64,000 nucleotides of DNA from Marthasterias glacialis. Lineage: Eukaryota; Echinodermata; Asteroidea; Forcipulatida; Asteriidae. Below the pieces are notes generated by a model. It did no database searches, was not told the DNA's origin, and worked only from the letters and a program-made list of their open reading frames with translations. Shown here piece by piece: positions 37,401 to 49,200 of this stretch (position 1 is its first letter; the number at the start of each line of letters is the position of its first letter). The position numbers were made by a program, and so were the translations under genes. Location of the stretch: NCBI GenBank assembly GCA_911728455.2, contig OU452223.1, positions 17,975,802 to 18,039,801 of the forward strand, read 5' to 3'.

Positions 37401-40400
37401 ACCCTTGTACTGAAGATCTGAGGCGTCCACTCCTATTGGTCAGACGTTGTAAGTCTCAAGTATCCAGTGGGCTGCTTGCTGACCCTCTGATCTCACAAAC
37501 ACTAGTATTTATTTCTTCATGACCTCTCTCTGTCTCTGTCTTTCTCTCTCTTTTTGATACTGATAAGGTTTCATCACCATGCTGTCTTGTGAACGCGGTC
37601 TGTTTTTCTGTTTGTGCATTGACGTTGAGGGATTTAATGTAACATTTGTAGTCGGCGTGAAGCACTTGTATTATGTGGCCTTAGTTTGTCCTCGGCACAC
37701 ATTGTAAGAAATTAAGCATGGTGTGCCAAGCATCTGTGATGTACTTGTTACTTCAGTGTAAGATTGGTAAGGGTCTGACACTTTGCATCAGTTCCCAGTA
37801 AAGCATTTTGGCGTGGTAAGATTCTTGAACCAAATTGGACTTCATTGTAAGGAGGTTAGAGTCAATCCTGTTGGTTAGTCATAGCGTCACACAAGCGCGC
37901 ATTGGTATCACGCACATACCTTTTGCTTACTTCCGGTTCCAGAGCTGGCATTTGTTTGTGTGTAATTTAACCTAAAAACCTTTGGGATTTTTTAGTGTTA
38001 GACAAATTTCTTAAAAAAGAGGAGGACATTTCCAAGAAGATTTAGTGTTTGCACAACACATGTGTTATATTATATACAACCACCTAGCTTAGTTAGTTTT
38101 TGCGTAATTCGTTGTGGAAAATGTTGGCCAATGCATTTGCAATTGGGCTTCTGATATTGTTTGGAGCCGGTGTGAAGTGGGCGTGGTTTATGCTGTAATG
38201 ACGTCAGACTTAGGCAGTGTCAGAATCGAGCGACTTCGGCTACGGCTATGGCCGCTGGCTGCAACGACAACGTTGAAGAATAGGAATCCTCGGTGTTCCG
38301 GCCGTAGCCACTGCCTAAGCCATTCATTCGGACACGGCCTTACCAACAGGATAGGATTTTGTGCATCGGGGCACTCTTCAATCTCCATCAAAATCCTTCA
38401 GTATCTGTTGACTCAACACCCAAACATGTGGAAACTGACAAGATTGGTAAACCCTTAGCCCTTGACAATGTTGTAGAAAGGCTCTGCTGGAGTTGGAAAG
38501 GGAGGCCATTAACAACTTTTGCAATGTTAAAGCTTAAGTCTCGTGACAAACTGCAATAAGACCAAAAATCAAAGAGGATTTAGGAGATCTAGGAATTTTC
38601 AATCGTGCCTCTAAAGTACAAACACCAATAATGAATTCAGAATTTTGCAGACGTTCAAAAGTGTCTACCTATTTAATAAATTCACAGATTAGTCGCCACT
38701 GCAGCGGCGGTCTCGTGACAAGACCGTAGCATTTTCCCTCTTCCGCTCCCCACATACATGAAATATTCATTCCTTGTCACCTCCTCTACACATGGGTATT
38801 GATGTCTAGTGGCCACTCACTCGCATAGCGATTATTGCCAACATTCAATGTCAGTATTCTCAAACATAAATGTAGTGCCCTACAGGACCATCGTACAAGC
38901 TTCTCCATTTCTCCTGCAAAATGGTTTAGCAAAGTCCCGAGCAGTAATTGAAAGGTTACAATTGATTGCCGCTCGCATGTCCTGATTTCTTCTTTCTTTT
39001 CTTCACAAAAGAAAAATGGAGCAAGTTATTTTCTGAACTATTTTACACGCCTTGAAGTTAAAGAAAGCACTTTGTGTTCACATCTTTTGTGGCATGTTGT
39101 CATAACTTGAATTTTTCTTTTTTGGTCTCTCTTTGAGTAGAAAACCTTACTCGAGTCAAAATCTGACCCCCCCAAAAAACAGAAATGGGGGGGGGATGGA
39201 GAAAAGGCTCAAAAGATTATTCCAGATTTCCTACTTGTTTGTTCGGTTCACGGTTCTCCGAAAATCTCTGCATGACTTAACGTGACGTTACAATAGGCCA
39301 TCTACCTATTGTCGGATCAAAAGGACCTTGGAGTCTTTCTATAATAAGTCCATTTATTACCGACCAATTAGAATATTATTTTTCTATCTCAGTGTGGGGG
39401 AGTTTTAATGGCTAGAGAGGTTTTTATTTTTTTTTCTTTACAACTGGAAGGGATTGGGGGCAAGCGAGCAACAAATCCGTTCTGTGTACATGTCATTGAG
39501 TAAGGTGAGTTGATGAAACTCTTCTGATTTACTTTTTTTACAAGATTAACAGAAATCATCAAGTTAACAGTTTGCAGTTTGAATAGCCCATTCTTAAATA
39601 CCCAAGACAGTTTTGGCATTCCTATTAATTGAAAAGGTGGTCACATGACCATGTTTACCTGGCATTAAACGACTGACAAAGACATGGCTGGAGCTGTTTA
39701 AGACCGGTTATTTTAGTCTGGTTTCCTGCTTTGATTCTCTAACACTAGAAAACGTATATGACGAGGCACGAAACAGACCCAAAGTGCAAAGCTGGGATCC
39801 TAAACGTAACGTACACATACCGCAAAAATCATTACAAAGTGTTGTGTCGTTCTCTGATTTTTTTTTTTTTTTCCCCGACATTTTTTATCTCTTGACAATA
39901 AATGGCCATTTATGAATGGGAATAAAAGCATGGTGACTCGATCTTAATCGGCCGTTGAAAACTTTAAAATGTCGTGGCCATGCGATAAAGGCCCTCACCT
40001 TCGGCTCATGCCTTTATATTTATAATCACACGGGTCGCAACAGATTAAGACCTCGTCGCCACTCTTTTTTTCCCATATTTATTGGTCCTTTTTGTAGGTT
40101 TTTCCATTTTTCTTTTTATGGTGGTGTAAACTGTGAGTGTGTACAGCATTAACTCACAAACTAATCATACTTGTACAGGCCTGGTATCATACCAAACCAT
40201 TGACTAATCACTCATACGGAATGTAGATTGATGTAACAAAGACTTTTGTCGATAAGTTAAAACACGATCTTGATCTCATAAAGATCACATTTAAAAGTAG
40301 ACTTTTAAAGTAGCCATTTTCTATAATCACTTTCATTTTTACAGGCCAATTTCTGTTTGAGCTCATCAACCCATATCTCCTCTTTTGCTTATTGTCAAAA

Positions 40401-41756
40401 GCAACTCCTGACAATTTTACTTGCCCTACCCGCAGCTATTGATTTATTTTTCTCATGGATTTATTCATCAGGGAAAATAGTCAATAAGAGTTATTTGTCA
40501 GTTGAGAGCATTCCTTTCCTCGGCACTCACATTCGTGGGGTTTCGATCTGTCATTCAATGTTCACCAAAACCATGTTTCGATTCTCGTTCACAATTAGCA
40601 ATCCTCTTGTATTCCCAGCACGCTCATACTGAATGACTTAAAATCCTTACCACATATCACCCGTGGAAACATTCCTCAGGAATATTTTTCCGCCACGTAT
40701 CTCGACAGGATTTTTTTTTTCTTTTTCTTTTTTTTAATATTCGCGGTCCGTTTATCAGACATGGGATAATGGATCCCCGACATGCTCTTAGTCTGTGACA
40801 TGCAGAGCAGAAGAAACATGAATGCTTTAACACCCTGCAGCCGGTAAACGCACATTGACTGCATCCAGTGCCGCACTCTGCTGAGTACCGGTTGCTAAGT
40901 GATGCTGTGATGGGGTAGACATCTGACGATCACCGAGTTGGTTCAAATGCTGCTTGGGTTCCATTTACTGCCACTACCCCCTCTGTTCATGCCGGCCTTC
41001 CCCTTACACTACATTTAACTTTGTCATTTGAAAATTACCAATTTCCCAACCTTCATATTATTAGTTCATTTGAATCATGCTTTCCCTTGTACCATTCTCG
41101 ATCCCCCCCCTCCAGTACGAAGTGCTTATTGCCATTTCATCAGTGGCATTGCTGATCAAAATAACCCCCTCACCTCGCCCGCTTTGGATGTTTCTTCAAG
41201 ATGTAAGCCTAAATCCAGCAAGTGTTAATGGAAACTCCTAGCATTGTTCGCACAGCCTCGGGTCAAACTGAAGGACTCAGGTTCGCATCTTGATGCGGTA
41301 CCATCCTACTAGTACGTACGCTAACTGCATTATCCACCAAGTGACCATGCAATTTAACATGTTGACATTTCTAATATCCACCTTCAGGCAAACAAATAAA
41401 ATATCTCAAGTTATTTGCCATCGGTAAAGTTTTGAATTCTCCAAGTTTTTGTGTTGTTTCTCAACGCATAATTCAGCTTCAGATATGTACATCTCATCAC
41501 AGAGTCACTCTAGATGGAGTAAGTTATGTGTGGTTTCCCCCCCCCCCCCTTTTTTAACCAAAATGAGTAAACTATTTTGTATGAATTGTTGATGGTTACT
41601 TTTCAAAATCTCAAAAGGTTAATGAAATTTGGACTATTTAAAGGGACATTTTTAATTGAACTTTCTTGGAAACTTAATGATAACATCAACGATTGCATCA
41701 ATTTTTATGAAGGACAAATACTCTTAGATTTAAGGTAATCTAGCTTCCTAATGTAG
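37401..41756. other. Anonymous sequence with one TIR element
   Basis: No gene is seen. It holds the MITE at 38210-38342 and a C13 run at 41537-41549. Frames such as 40357-40632 have no recognisable features. Confidence 0.5.
38210..38342. mobile_element. MITE with TTAGGCNNTGTCNGAAT-type inverted ends
   Basis: The left arm TTAGGCAGTGTCAGAATCGA continues into CGGCTACGGCTATGGC. The right arm, GGCCGTAGCCACTGCC then ATTCGGACACGGCCTTA, is its imperfect inverse. The element at 53144-53281 shares the same arms, so the two define one family of about 135 bp. It has no coding capacity. Confidence 0.65.
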
Positions 41757-41862
41757 TTTCTGGGTCACAAATCCAAGACGCTGAATCATCTGTCTTTAAC
41801 AGGGAAGTCTGAAAACAGATTTTCTTTTCTTCATATCATCGAGAGTATATGGATAACACCAG
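41757..41862. repeat. 106-bp direct repeat, left copy
   Basis: TTTCTGGGTCACAAATCCAA through ATAACACCAG. It is identical by eye to 42453-42558 and directly abuts the left end of the 590-bp insert. Confidence 0.95.
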
Positions 41863-42452
41863 CATTAATGTAAATTGTCCAGCAGAGCCGTCAATGTCAT
41901 ATAATTATTTTTTGCTTCTTCATACGAATGTTCTCATTGCACTTTAAATCTTCAGGACTGAGACGAAAGCTTACCCTTAAGACGATTACAAGAATTTAAA
42001 ATTGGTTTTCTCATTGAGTCTTTCTGAGAATGGAGATTGATCTGGAGACAGTTCCAGCTTACTAATGAAAACTGTTGGTTTCACGGAAATTTCACCAAAT
42101 ACAACAACAAACTTCAACAAATTGATAATTTCTTTCAATTTTGTGAAGTGAGACCAATAATATTTGTGCGTTTTTTTTTTACCATACACCGATGTGTGTT
42201 AAGCACTGTATACTCGGTACTTTCCCGAGTCGAGTGAAAAAAATTCCACAGGCATAATCCTGGGGTGGGACTCGAACCCAAGACCAGTCAGAATATCTAA
42301 TGTGAAATACTTAAGGCTCGTTCCCTGCTTATTGTTCACTTTACTTAGCGAGTAAATATATATTTAAAGTTTGCCTGCTTTTCAGCTTCACAAATCATCT
42401 TTCTTATTTGCTAAGGTTTGCTTCATTTTGTCTTGTTTTTGTCATTCTATCG
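41863..42452. repeat. 590-bp duplicated segment, copy B
   Basis: Second copy of 36809-37400, same orientation, about 4.5 kb downstream. It is bounded exactly by the two 106-bp repeats, so the boundaries of the duplicated segment are clear to within a few bases (both loci share CAG just before the left border). Confidence 0.95.
42181..42300 (-). mobile_element. tRNA-derived SINE-like sequence, copy 2
   Basis: Carried inside copy B of the 590-bp duplication, so it arose by duplication and not by independent retroposition. It has the same perfect B-box on the minus strand (GGTTCGAGTCC) as copy 1. Confidence 0.6.
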
Positions 42453-42558
42453 TTTCTGGGTCACAAATCCAAGACGCTGAATCATCTGTCTTTAACAGGG
42501 AAGTCTGAAAACAGATTTTCTTTTCTTCATATCATCGAGAGTATATGGATAACACCAG
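42453..42558. repeat. 106-bp direct repeat, right copy
   Basis: Identical by eye to 41757-41862 and begins immediately after CATTCTATCG, the right end of the 590-bp insert. Confidence 0.95.
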
Positions 42559-43258
42559 AATTCACAATTAAAGGGATGGTAAAATGCTGACTTGCAAAAC
42601 GGTTTCAAAAATAAACAAATCATGTATTGGAGCTCTTCCCAATATGAATCTGTTCAGGAAAAATTATTCTGAAAATTATTCCCAGCAATGGGAAAAAAGT
42701 TCTTTTAATTAAAGTTTTAACTAAGCATTGCCCTCTGGAAAAATTTGCTCTCGACATTCTCCTCATCAGAGGAGGAAGATTGTGGTACTTGAAATATTTG
42801 AACATTTTTCTTGTGTGTGAATTTCCCCTTAATATTTTGAGTAAATCTGTTTATGCCATAAAATCATTTTCAAACTTTAATTCCTAATTGAAGATCATCA
42901 AAATATTTCCATGACTCGTATTTGAAAAACCTCTCTTTTTGTATCTTCAAACATGACAACCGTCAATACGATCATAAGAATATGTTAAACACTTGTTACA
43001 AAAATCTATGAACATGATCGTGGGAAGTCATTCAATGTGTTCAAACAAAACCTGGGGGCATGGAAGTGTGCACTATCTTGCGATCACATATTTTGACATT
43101 TGTTGCGGAAATTAAAACAGCAATTTGATCAGACCCTTTTTTGCTTCCTGTGAACATGAGATAGACTATGAATTCTTGTTTTGGCCAAGCTCAGCAATTG
43201 CGAATAAAAGGGGGTCAGCCCTGAGGCGTGGACAGTCACGAGAGAAGAATTGGGTTAA

Positions 43259-43600
43259 ATCGTTGGAGGCAGATGCCTTGAAATAACGACTGTAGAGGTA
43301 GTGGCATACCTCGCGATGTCGGTACATGTGGATAAAGAGGTTGGAGACAGACTAGCTGTCTTGATCGAGGAGGAGTTGAAGACGTGTGATGTCTTGTGTT
43401 TTTGGAACGCTGAGTTGAAGGGACTGCGGGTTGCTGTATCTTGAGATGCCTCAAGATACTGGGATGTGATAGGTACTTGGACATTAGCGTTTATGTTAAG
43501 GAGCCAGGTCCAGGAATTGGAGGCTACCAACAGGTTGATCAAGTGCTTTTCATTCATGCCCAGTGTCTCTCTCATGTTCTACTTTTCCGGCTCTTCCTGA
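43259..43600 (+). pseudogene. Unidentified, coding-like tract with one in-frame stop
   Basis: One plus-strand frame runs for 113 codons with a single TGA (43442-43444) before a final TGA at 43598. Its residue mix is protein-like, for example GDRLAVLIEEELKTCDVLCF upstream of the stop and RSQVQELEATNRLIK after it. There is no good start codon context and no splice evidence. I do not recognise a family. It may be an old transposon or retrocopied gene fragment, or chance; the minus strand is also open for 106 codons here, which weakens the case. Confidence 0.25.
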
Positions 43601-44107
43601 CAAAGACTACCAGTTCTCCTTTTTATGTTGAGTAATGCTTCACTATATTTGGTGAGAATAAACAAATATACATTGATTAAAACATCAGAAAGGATGTCAA
43701 ATTCCCCAAAACTTTTTTTTTTCAAATACTCTTAGTTGATTTATTATAGTTTACTATAGTTTAATCAAGACAATCAAATTGTCTTTGATGGTGGAATTGT
43801 CTTTATTAAATCAGTTGGATAATGTTTTTAACAAATGAGTCGGCAGGACATTTAAGAAGTTGTTTGTTACAAATAACATCGTAGACTTTGCCCCACTTAA
43901 CATTGCCATGCAACCCCCCACCACAGTCCGCTTGAGCAACAACATCTTGTGCAGTACTCCCTTCTTATTCATCCACCAACCCTTCCTGACATTTGGATTA
44001 AGATACCTGTGTAGCTCAGAAGTCGAAACAAAACGCACATCACATCACTGACATGCCAAGCCACGCATATTCTGAATCTCATCTCAGGCGCCAGCACAAT
44101 GCAGAGT

Positions 44108-44127
44108 CCCCCCCCCCCCCCCCCCCC
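44108..44127. repeat. Poly(C) run, 20 bases
   Basis: Uninterrupted C20. One of at least twelve C or G runs of ten or more bases in the window. Confidence 0.9.
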
Positions 44128-44480
44128 GAACACAAATTACCCATGATGGGGTTGGCCCAGCGGTATGTCTGTAGCATTCCTGGTTAGATTGTAACACTTG
44201 CTACGCAGCTAGCTGGCGATATTAAATCAGTCATCCACACTTGCTCTGATCTTCTCTGGTATCACTGCTGATAAGTTATTTATATGCAGACTGCTAATTT
44301 TGTGATATCTAGACAAAATCAATTAAAGATTTGTCTGCATCTTTGACTCAAGAAACTGATCCGAAAGAGGAATAGAGTTTAACAAATGAAATAATTTTAT
44401 CAGGGATAAAGAATTTTTGTTTTGTTGTTGTTTGTTTCTTTGTTTGTTTCTTTGTTTATTTGTTTGGTGCAGGAGGTTTT

Positions 44481-44622
44481 ACCCTTACACCGATGTGTGA
44501 TAAACACTGTACGTATTACCCAGTGTTTTTTGAGTATTTCGAAAACAAATCCACAGGCATACTACTCTGGTGGGATTCGAACACAAGACCCCCACATTCT
44601 CGAGAGCAGATGTATTAACAAG
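44481..44622 (-). mobile_element. tRNA-derived SINE-like sequence, copy 3
   Basis: Shares CACCGATGTGTGATAAACAC, CCACAGGCATACTACTC and GTGGGATTCGAACACAAGACC with copies 1 and 2, but is independently diverged. The minus-strand B-box is GTGTTCGAATCC, one base from consensus. Further along the minus strand, CTTGTTAATACATCTGCTCT resembles the D-arm half of a tRNA head. This copy supports a dispersed tRNA-derived family. Confidence 0.6.
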
Positions 44623-44870
44623 CTTGAGTCCTGTAAATAGAGTAAAGGAAAAAGAGAAGTAGAGGTATACAAATTAAAATTAAACAAAATTAAAACTGTT
44701 TGAGATATTTTAACTTTTCAGACTTCCTGATTTACCAACAGCTGAGAGGTTACCAATATCTATATTTTCCCCTTTTTCCTTTTTCCCCACCTTCATTTTG
44801 TCAAATCATCAAATTTCAGAGAGTCTTTTAATTATTAACAAAAGACTGTACTGAACTGCACAGGTCTGGC

Positions 44871-44971
44871 CACAAGAGGGCAGGAGACTACGTGAATCAC
44901 AGTCAGTAGATTAACAAAAAAAAAGAGCTGATGATGATGTTGATGAGTCTTGTGGTGACTGCCCTCTTGTG
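44871..44971. mobile_element. 101-bp MITE with perfect 13-bp inverted ends
   Basis: CACAAGAGGGCAG at 44871-44883 is the exact inverse of CTGCCCTCTTGTG at 44959-44971. Similarity continues a few bases inwards (a GACTAC/GTGGTGAC pairing). The interior has an A-run and a GATGATGATG stretch. No target-site duplication is clear. Confidence 0.65.
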
Positions 44972-45823
44972 ATCATTTCTTGTCAACTTCTGTAGGTGGT
45001 CAGATCTAAGTTTTTATCGTGTTTGTTTGTACTGTTTATTTTTCATTATCAATCAGTATTTCAGCAGAGCTGCCCGATTCTGCAATTACTATATTTAAGT
45101 ATCAGCAAACTGAAAAGTATGCTATGATATATATATATTTTTTTTTTAACCAGTAGTGTAGTATTTTATTAATTTGTGCTAATGGACATTGATTTCAAAC
45201 AGCTCTTCCTTGGATTGTATTTGTCTTTTTAGAATAGATAGCCAATGTACAAGTTTTAAATAATTTCTCATTTTCATAGTATTTTTTCCCCATTTGTTTA
45301 TCTTTCTACAATAGATAGCTGATCTAAAAGTTTTGTGTTTAAATACTATTCTCGTTTTTCATAATTTTGTTTTTTAATTGACCATTATTAATATCACTTT
45401 TTTTCTTCTTTTTTTTTATAGGTTAAGCAATGTCTCTAGCTTTATTTAAATTTCATGTGTTTGCAAAAAAAAGTTTTAAAGGAGATAATTTATCAAAACA
45501 AGTCTAATGTCCAATGATAAACGCTTGTTAAATGTTTGCAAGCAAACGAGCAAACAAGTTAACATTCTCCAAATCTGTAACATATCGTTCCTTATCGAGC
45601 GAAATGTGATTGGAATGGGAAGAATTCTCACCTGGTCACAAGGTTTTGTCAAAAGGTGCTGGATTGCGGTCACAATGTAAGAATCCTGGTCCAAACAAGT
45701 CGGCCTTGAGATGTTTGAGTGAGTTGATTAACAATAGATTGGCCCTTAAAGCATGGCAGCTCTGTGTGGCATCAACTTGGGTCACGTCTATTTTTCCAAG
45801 ATTGTATAATACAACTTTTGTAC

Positions 45824-45838
45824 GGGGGGGGGGGGGGG
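45824..45838. repeat. Poly(G) run, 15 bases
   Basis: Uninterrupted G15 following GTAC. Confidence 0.85.
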
Positions 45839-46099
45839 TGATAATTTCATAGGCGACAATATTTACATATTTCAAGGCTCAATAACAGTTTGTAGAGTTG
45901 AGGAAAATCTGTTCACTGGATTTTGGATTTTGTGTTTAAAACGACAGCTTGAGCTTACTGTCGGATTGTGTGTCTGATGCATTCTAATTTATTAGTGGCA
46001 TTTGGTTAAATTCTTTCCTCCATGGGTTAACTTTTTCCGTGAATTTGGTCGAGTGTTGGAGTTGGCAAGCAGTATACTATATTGATATATTGTTATAAT

Positions 46100-46254
46100 G
46101 GCCCTTTTTGAAACCACGACTTTGGCTTACGGGCTCTGGCTAGGAATCCGCCAGTAATTTTGAAAATATACACATTGGGTATGGGACTTCAACCAGGTAG
46201 ACGGTGCTTAACTAAGGCAGCGCCGAAGCCTAAGCCATGGTTTAAAAATGTCCC
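46100..46254. mobile_element. MITE with GGCCCTTTTTGAAACCA-type inverted ends
   Basis: The left arm GGCCCTTTTTGAAACCACGA continues into CTTTGGCTTACGGGC. The right arm, GCCGAAGCCTAAGCCATGG then TTTAAAAATGTCCC, is its imperfect inverse over about 30 bases. It looks related to the degenerate element at 21562-21713. It has no coding frame. Confidence 0.6.
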
Positions 46255-49200
46255 CCAAATATGTTCCAAGGATCTTTAGCCAGCTGTAGCCATCTTGTTT
46301 TCTCTCATTTGATTCAATGTAACCAAAGTGAGGCTGGAAGGAAAACAACATTTGAACAATTTATTCGTGGTGTATTTTGAGCATGGATGCATGCACGTAG
46401 AACCCTTAGTGATGGTAGCAGGCCTACAAAGGCCTATTGAATGATTTGGAGTGTGAATTTGTGGAAATCACTCAGTCAGCAGTAATTTATGCTCTAAATC
46501 ACGGAGGAACTAAACTTAACAATAAAGCAATAACTGTTGAAACACACTGTGGGGGAACAGTAGGTGTTGCAAACTCCGTGTGTCGACCGAAATAACCTAT
46601 GATGTAAATGAAAAGCATGGTAATGACCTCACGTTTTGAAAATAAGTCCTTCTCAAAGGCTTAAATAGAAAGATACCAGGGGGAAAAAAAACCGTCGTTT
46701 ATCACAAAGATCATGCTTTAAGGGAGATATCTTTCAACACATGCAGAGTCCTGCTTCCTTGTCTCAAAGCAGGCTTCCCAGAGTGGTTGTAAAACAGACC
46801 AACTGAGATTCCATTCGTAAATCTACTACAAAACCCACCCAAACCACATCCTGAGTCTGTTAAGTTCTATCTGCTGAGTTGTATTGCAATTTGCTGTAAA
46901 TAAATCAGCGATTTGAAGTTACCCCTAGGCAGGTGTGTAATATCCATCTGCTCCATGAAATGGACCTTGCTATTCCCGTATCGAGATTGACGATGTGGTT
47001 GAAGTGTTTTGTTACAGACAGTACACAAACTTTCACAAAAATAAATCAATAAAATTGACTAATCTTAAATCCTGATTGGATCCTGACATTCATAACAAAA
47101 TTGAATGTGACATTAATGTGGCAAGGGATTTACAGTTGGAAAAGTTCACTTTTGTAAAGAAAAAAAAAAAAAGTGACTACTTGTTTTTTTGTATCCAGAG
47201 CTGGGTGTTGGACAGGATTTTGACCCGGATTCTGGCAACATTCGCGTTCCCCACTTATCCTGTACACACCTCTGCAATATCTTACAAGTAAACACAGATG
47301 TAAACTGGTTAAACAAGTGTTAACGTTCATTTGCCACTTTTTTATTAAATTTGTCTGCTCGCGTATCCCTGCTGAAGTGAAAGTAAACACACGCCCCCAA
47401 GTGAAAAGAAGAAGAAGAAAAAAAAAAATGAAAAAATAAAAATGCAAAGACAAAAAAATGACTTGACAACATTATCCCCCACCTCAGCCTTAAGGTATGG
47501 GATATTCAGTAAGTTACAGCGTAAGCCCCTAGATGATTCTTATTGGTTGACATTCTCTCGGTCTGACCAGTTTTAGTTTCCCATGATAATTACATTATAC
47601 GCGTTTACTCAGTGAAATTCAAACTCAAAGCATGTTGCTTGCACTCTGCTCCTTCGGGTTCACGGAGTTCCTATGAGTTCATATTGTAACCACTCTCTGG
47701 TTTTTTAATCCCAGGTCTTAAAGACTATAAGCTGCTTAATGCCTGATCGATACTTGATTGATTTCTGTCGGCCATTACATGACACTTTACCCCTAAATAA
47801 CCTCAAATCCTTCCTCTTTATCAAAACCATCTTTGCAACCCATCAATGGAGATCTCCCCCACCTTTTTGTGTTGGAGAAGTCATAAAGAGCAAGAACCGT
47901 ATGCTCAAGAGTTAATGTTAATCCCAAGAGAATTTTAACACCTTTCTGTTTAGTCGCTTTTTCTCCCTTTCATTTGAAGATCATTGATTTTATTTACCTT
48001 TGAAACATTTCTCACTCTCTCGGTTTGTCTTGAGAACTTTTCTCCTTTGTTCCATTATCTTTTCTCACTTTGTTTTGTCAATTTGCATCTGTATAACATC
48101 TTGATTCTTAACCATCAACATTCCCTCTAGTTTCATCCCTAAACCTCTTCATCACTTCACTGGAAACTCACCTCGTGCAACTTGCTTACAAAGGCACAGT
48201 TACAGTTGAATTCTTTTGTTTGTTTTGGGGGTTGTTGGGTCTTAGAGTGTGGATGCATATTCTTCTTCTCATTGATATTTTTATTAACCTGGTCTTCCCT
48301 CAACTCATTCCTACCAGCCTTAAAGCGAAGATCAAATTCCACAAATTATTTTATTGATTTCTAAATCAGCCACAATATTCTGCGTTGCTTTTAATGTCCA
48401 GGCAATGGCCTGTGCAATTGAGGAAGGTAGTTGTGGGGATGGTGTCTGGACCTGTGGGATATTCATCTGATCTTGTAACTCTCTTTATGCCCTCCCCTTA
48501 GTTTCTTTGTTATCAGTGCAGCATCTCCAAACCCCTCATATCATTATCTCCTTCCTTTGTCCGTCCGCATCCTTGTTTTTCCTGGCAACCTCTTGTCGCC
48601 TTCAATCACCTCCAATTCCCCAGGAGCGTTTCCTTGCCTCCTCCCTGAGCACCCTGTTAAAGTTCCACAAAATGTCTCGCCTCACAAGAATGATCCAAAA
48701 CAGTGCCCAGAGGGCTCCAGTCATCATCCTTGACGGAGGAAAATGCAACATGAACTTTCTCAATCTCACAAGACATCCATATGAGCTCAATTCTGATCAA
48801 AAAAAAAATCTTGAGATATTTGGCTTGGAGGAATGGAAATGGAAGATGTTATTTTATCAAGGTCTCCTGGGTAACCAGCGTTTGAAGGTGACCAAATATC
48901 AATGTTTTTAATGAGATTAAGTCCAGCCTTGGGAAATCCAGGAGCGTTGGAAGCTATCACCTTCTTCTCCAAGATTGACGTTTCGTTTCGCTTCATATTG
49001 TTAAAAAGTATCGGTTCTGCATTCATTTGGATCATTATTTGTCGGTCACATTAACTCAAGTCATGACTCATACACTTTTAAATTTTCTTTAATATTGTAG
49101 TTCAAAATTGATTTATAACAGGGAGTGTGTGGGGTCATTCTTGTTTGAAATATTTAGAGACTAAAAAATGTTTGTGTCTACACTTTGGAAATGTCAAAGG

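Noticed and set aside
41240-41310. GGTTCGCATC-type sequence resembling a tRNA T-arm
   Set aside because: No cloverleaf, A-box or acceptor stem could be drawn around it.
48507-48911. 134-codon plus-strand frame
   Set aside because: No recognisable motif; the N-terminal part is pyrimidine-rich low-complexity sequence, and no splice sites or poly(A) signal fit.
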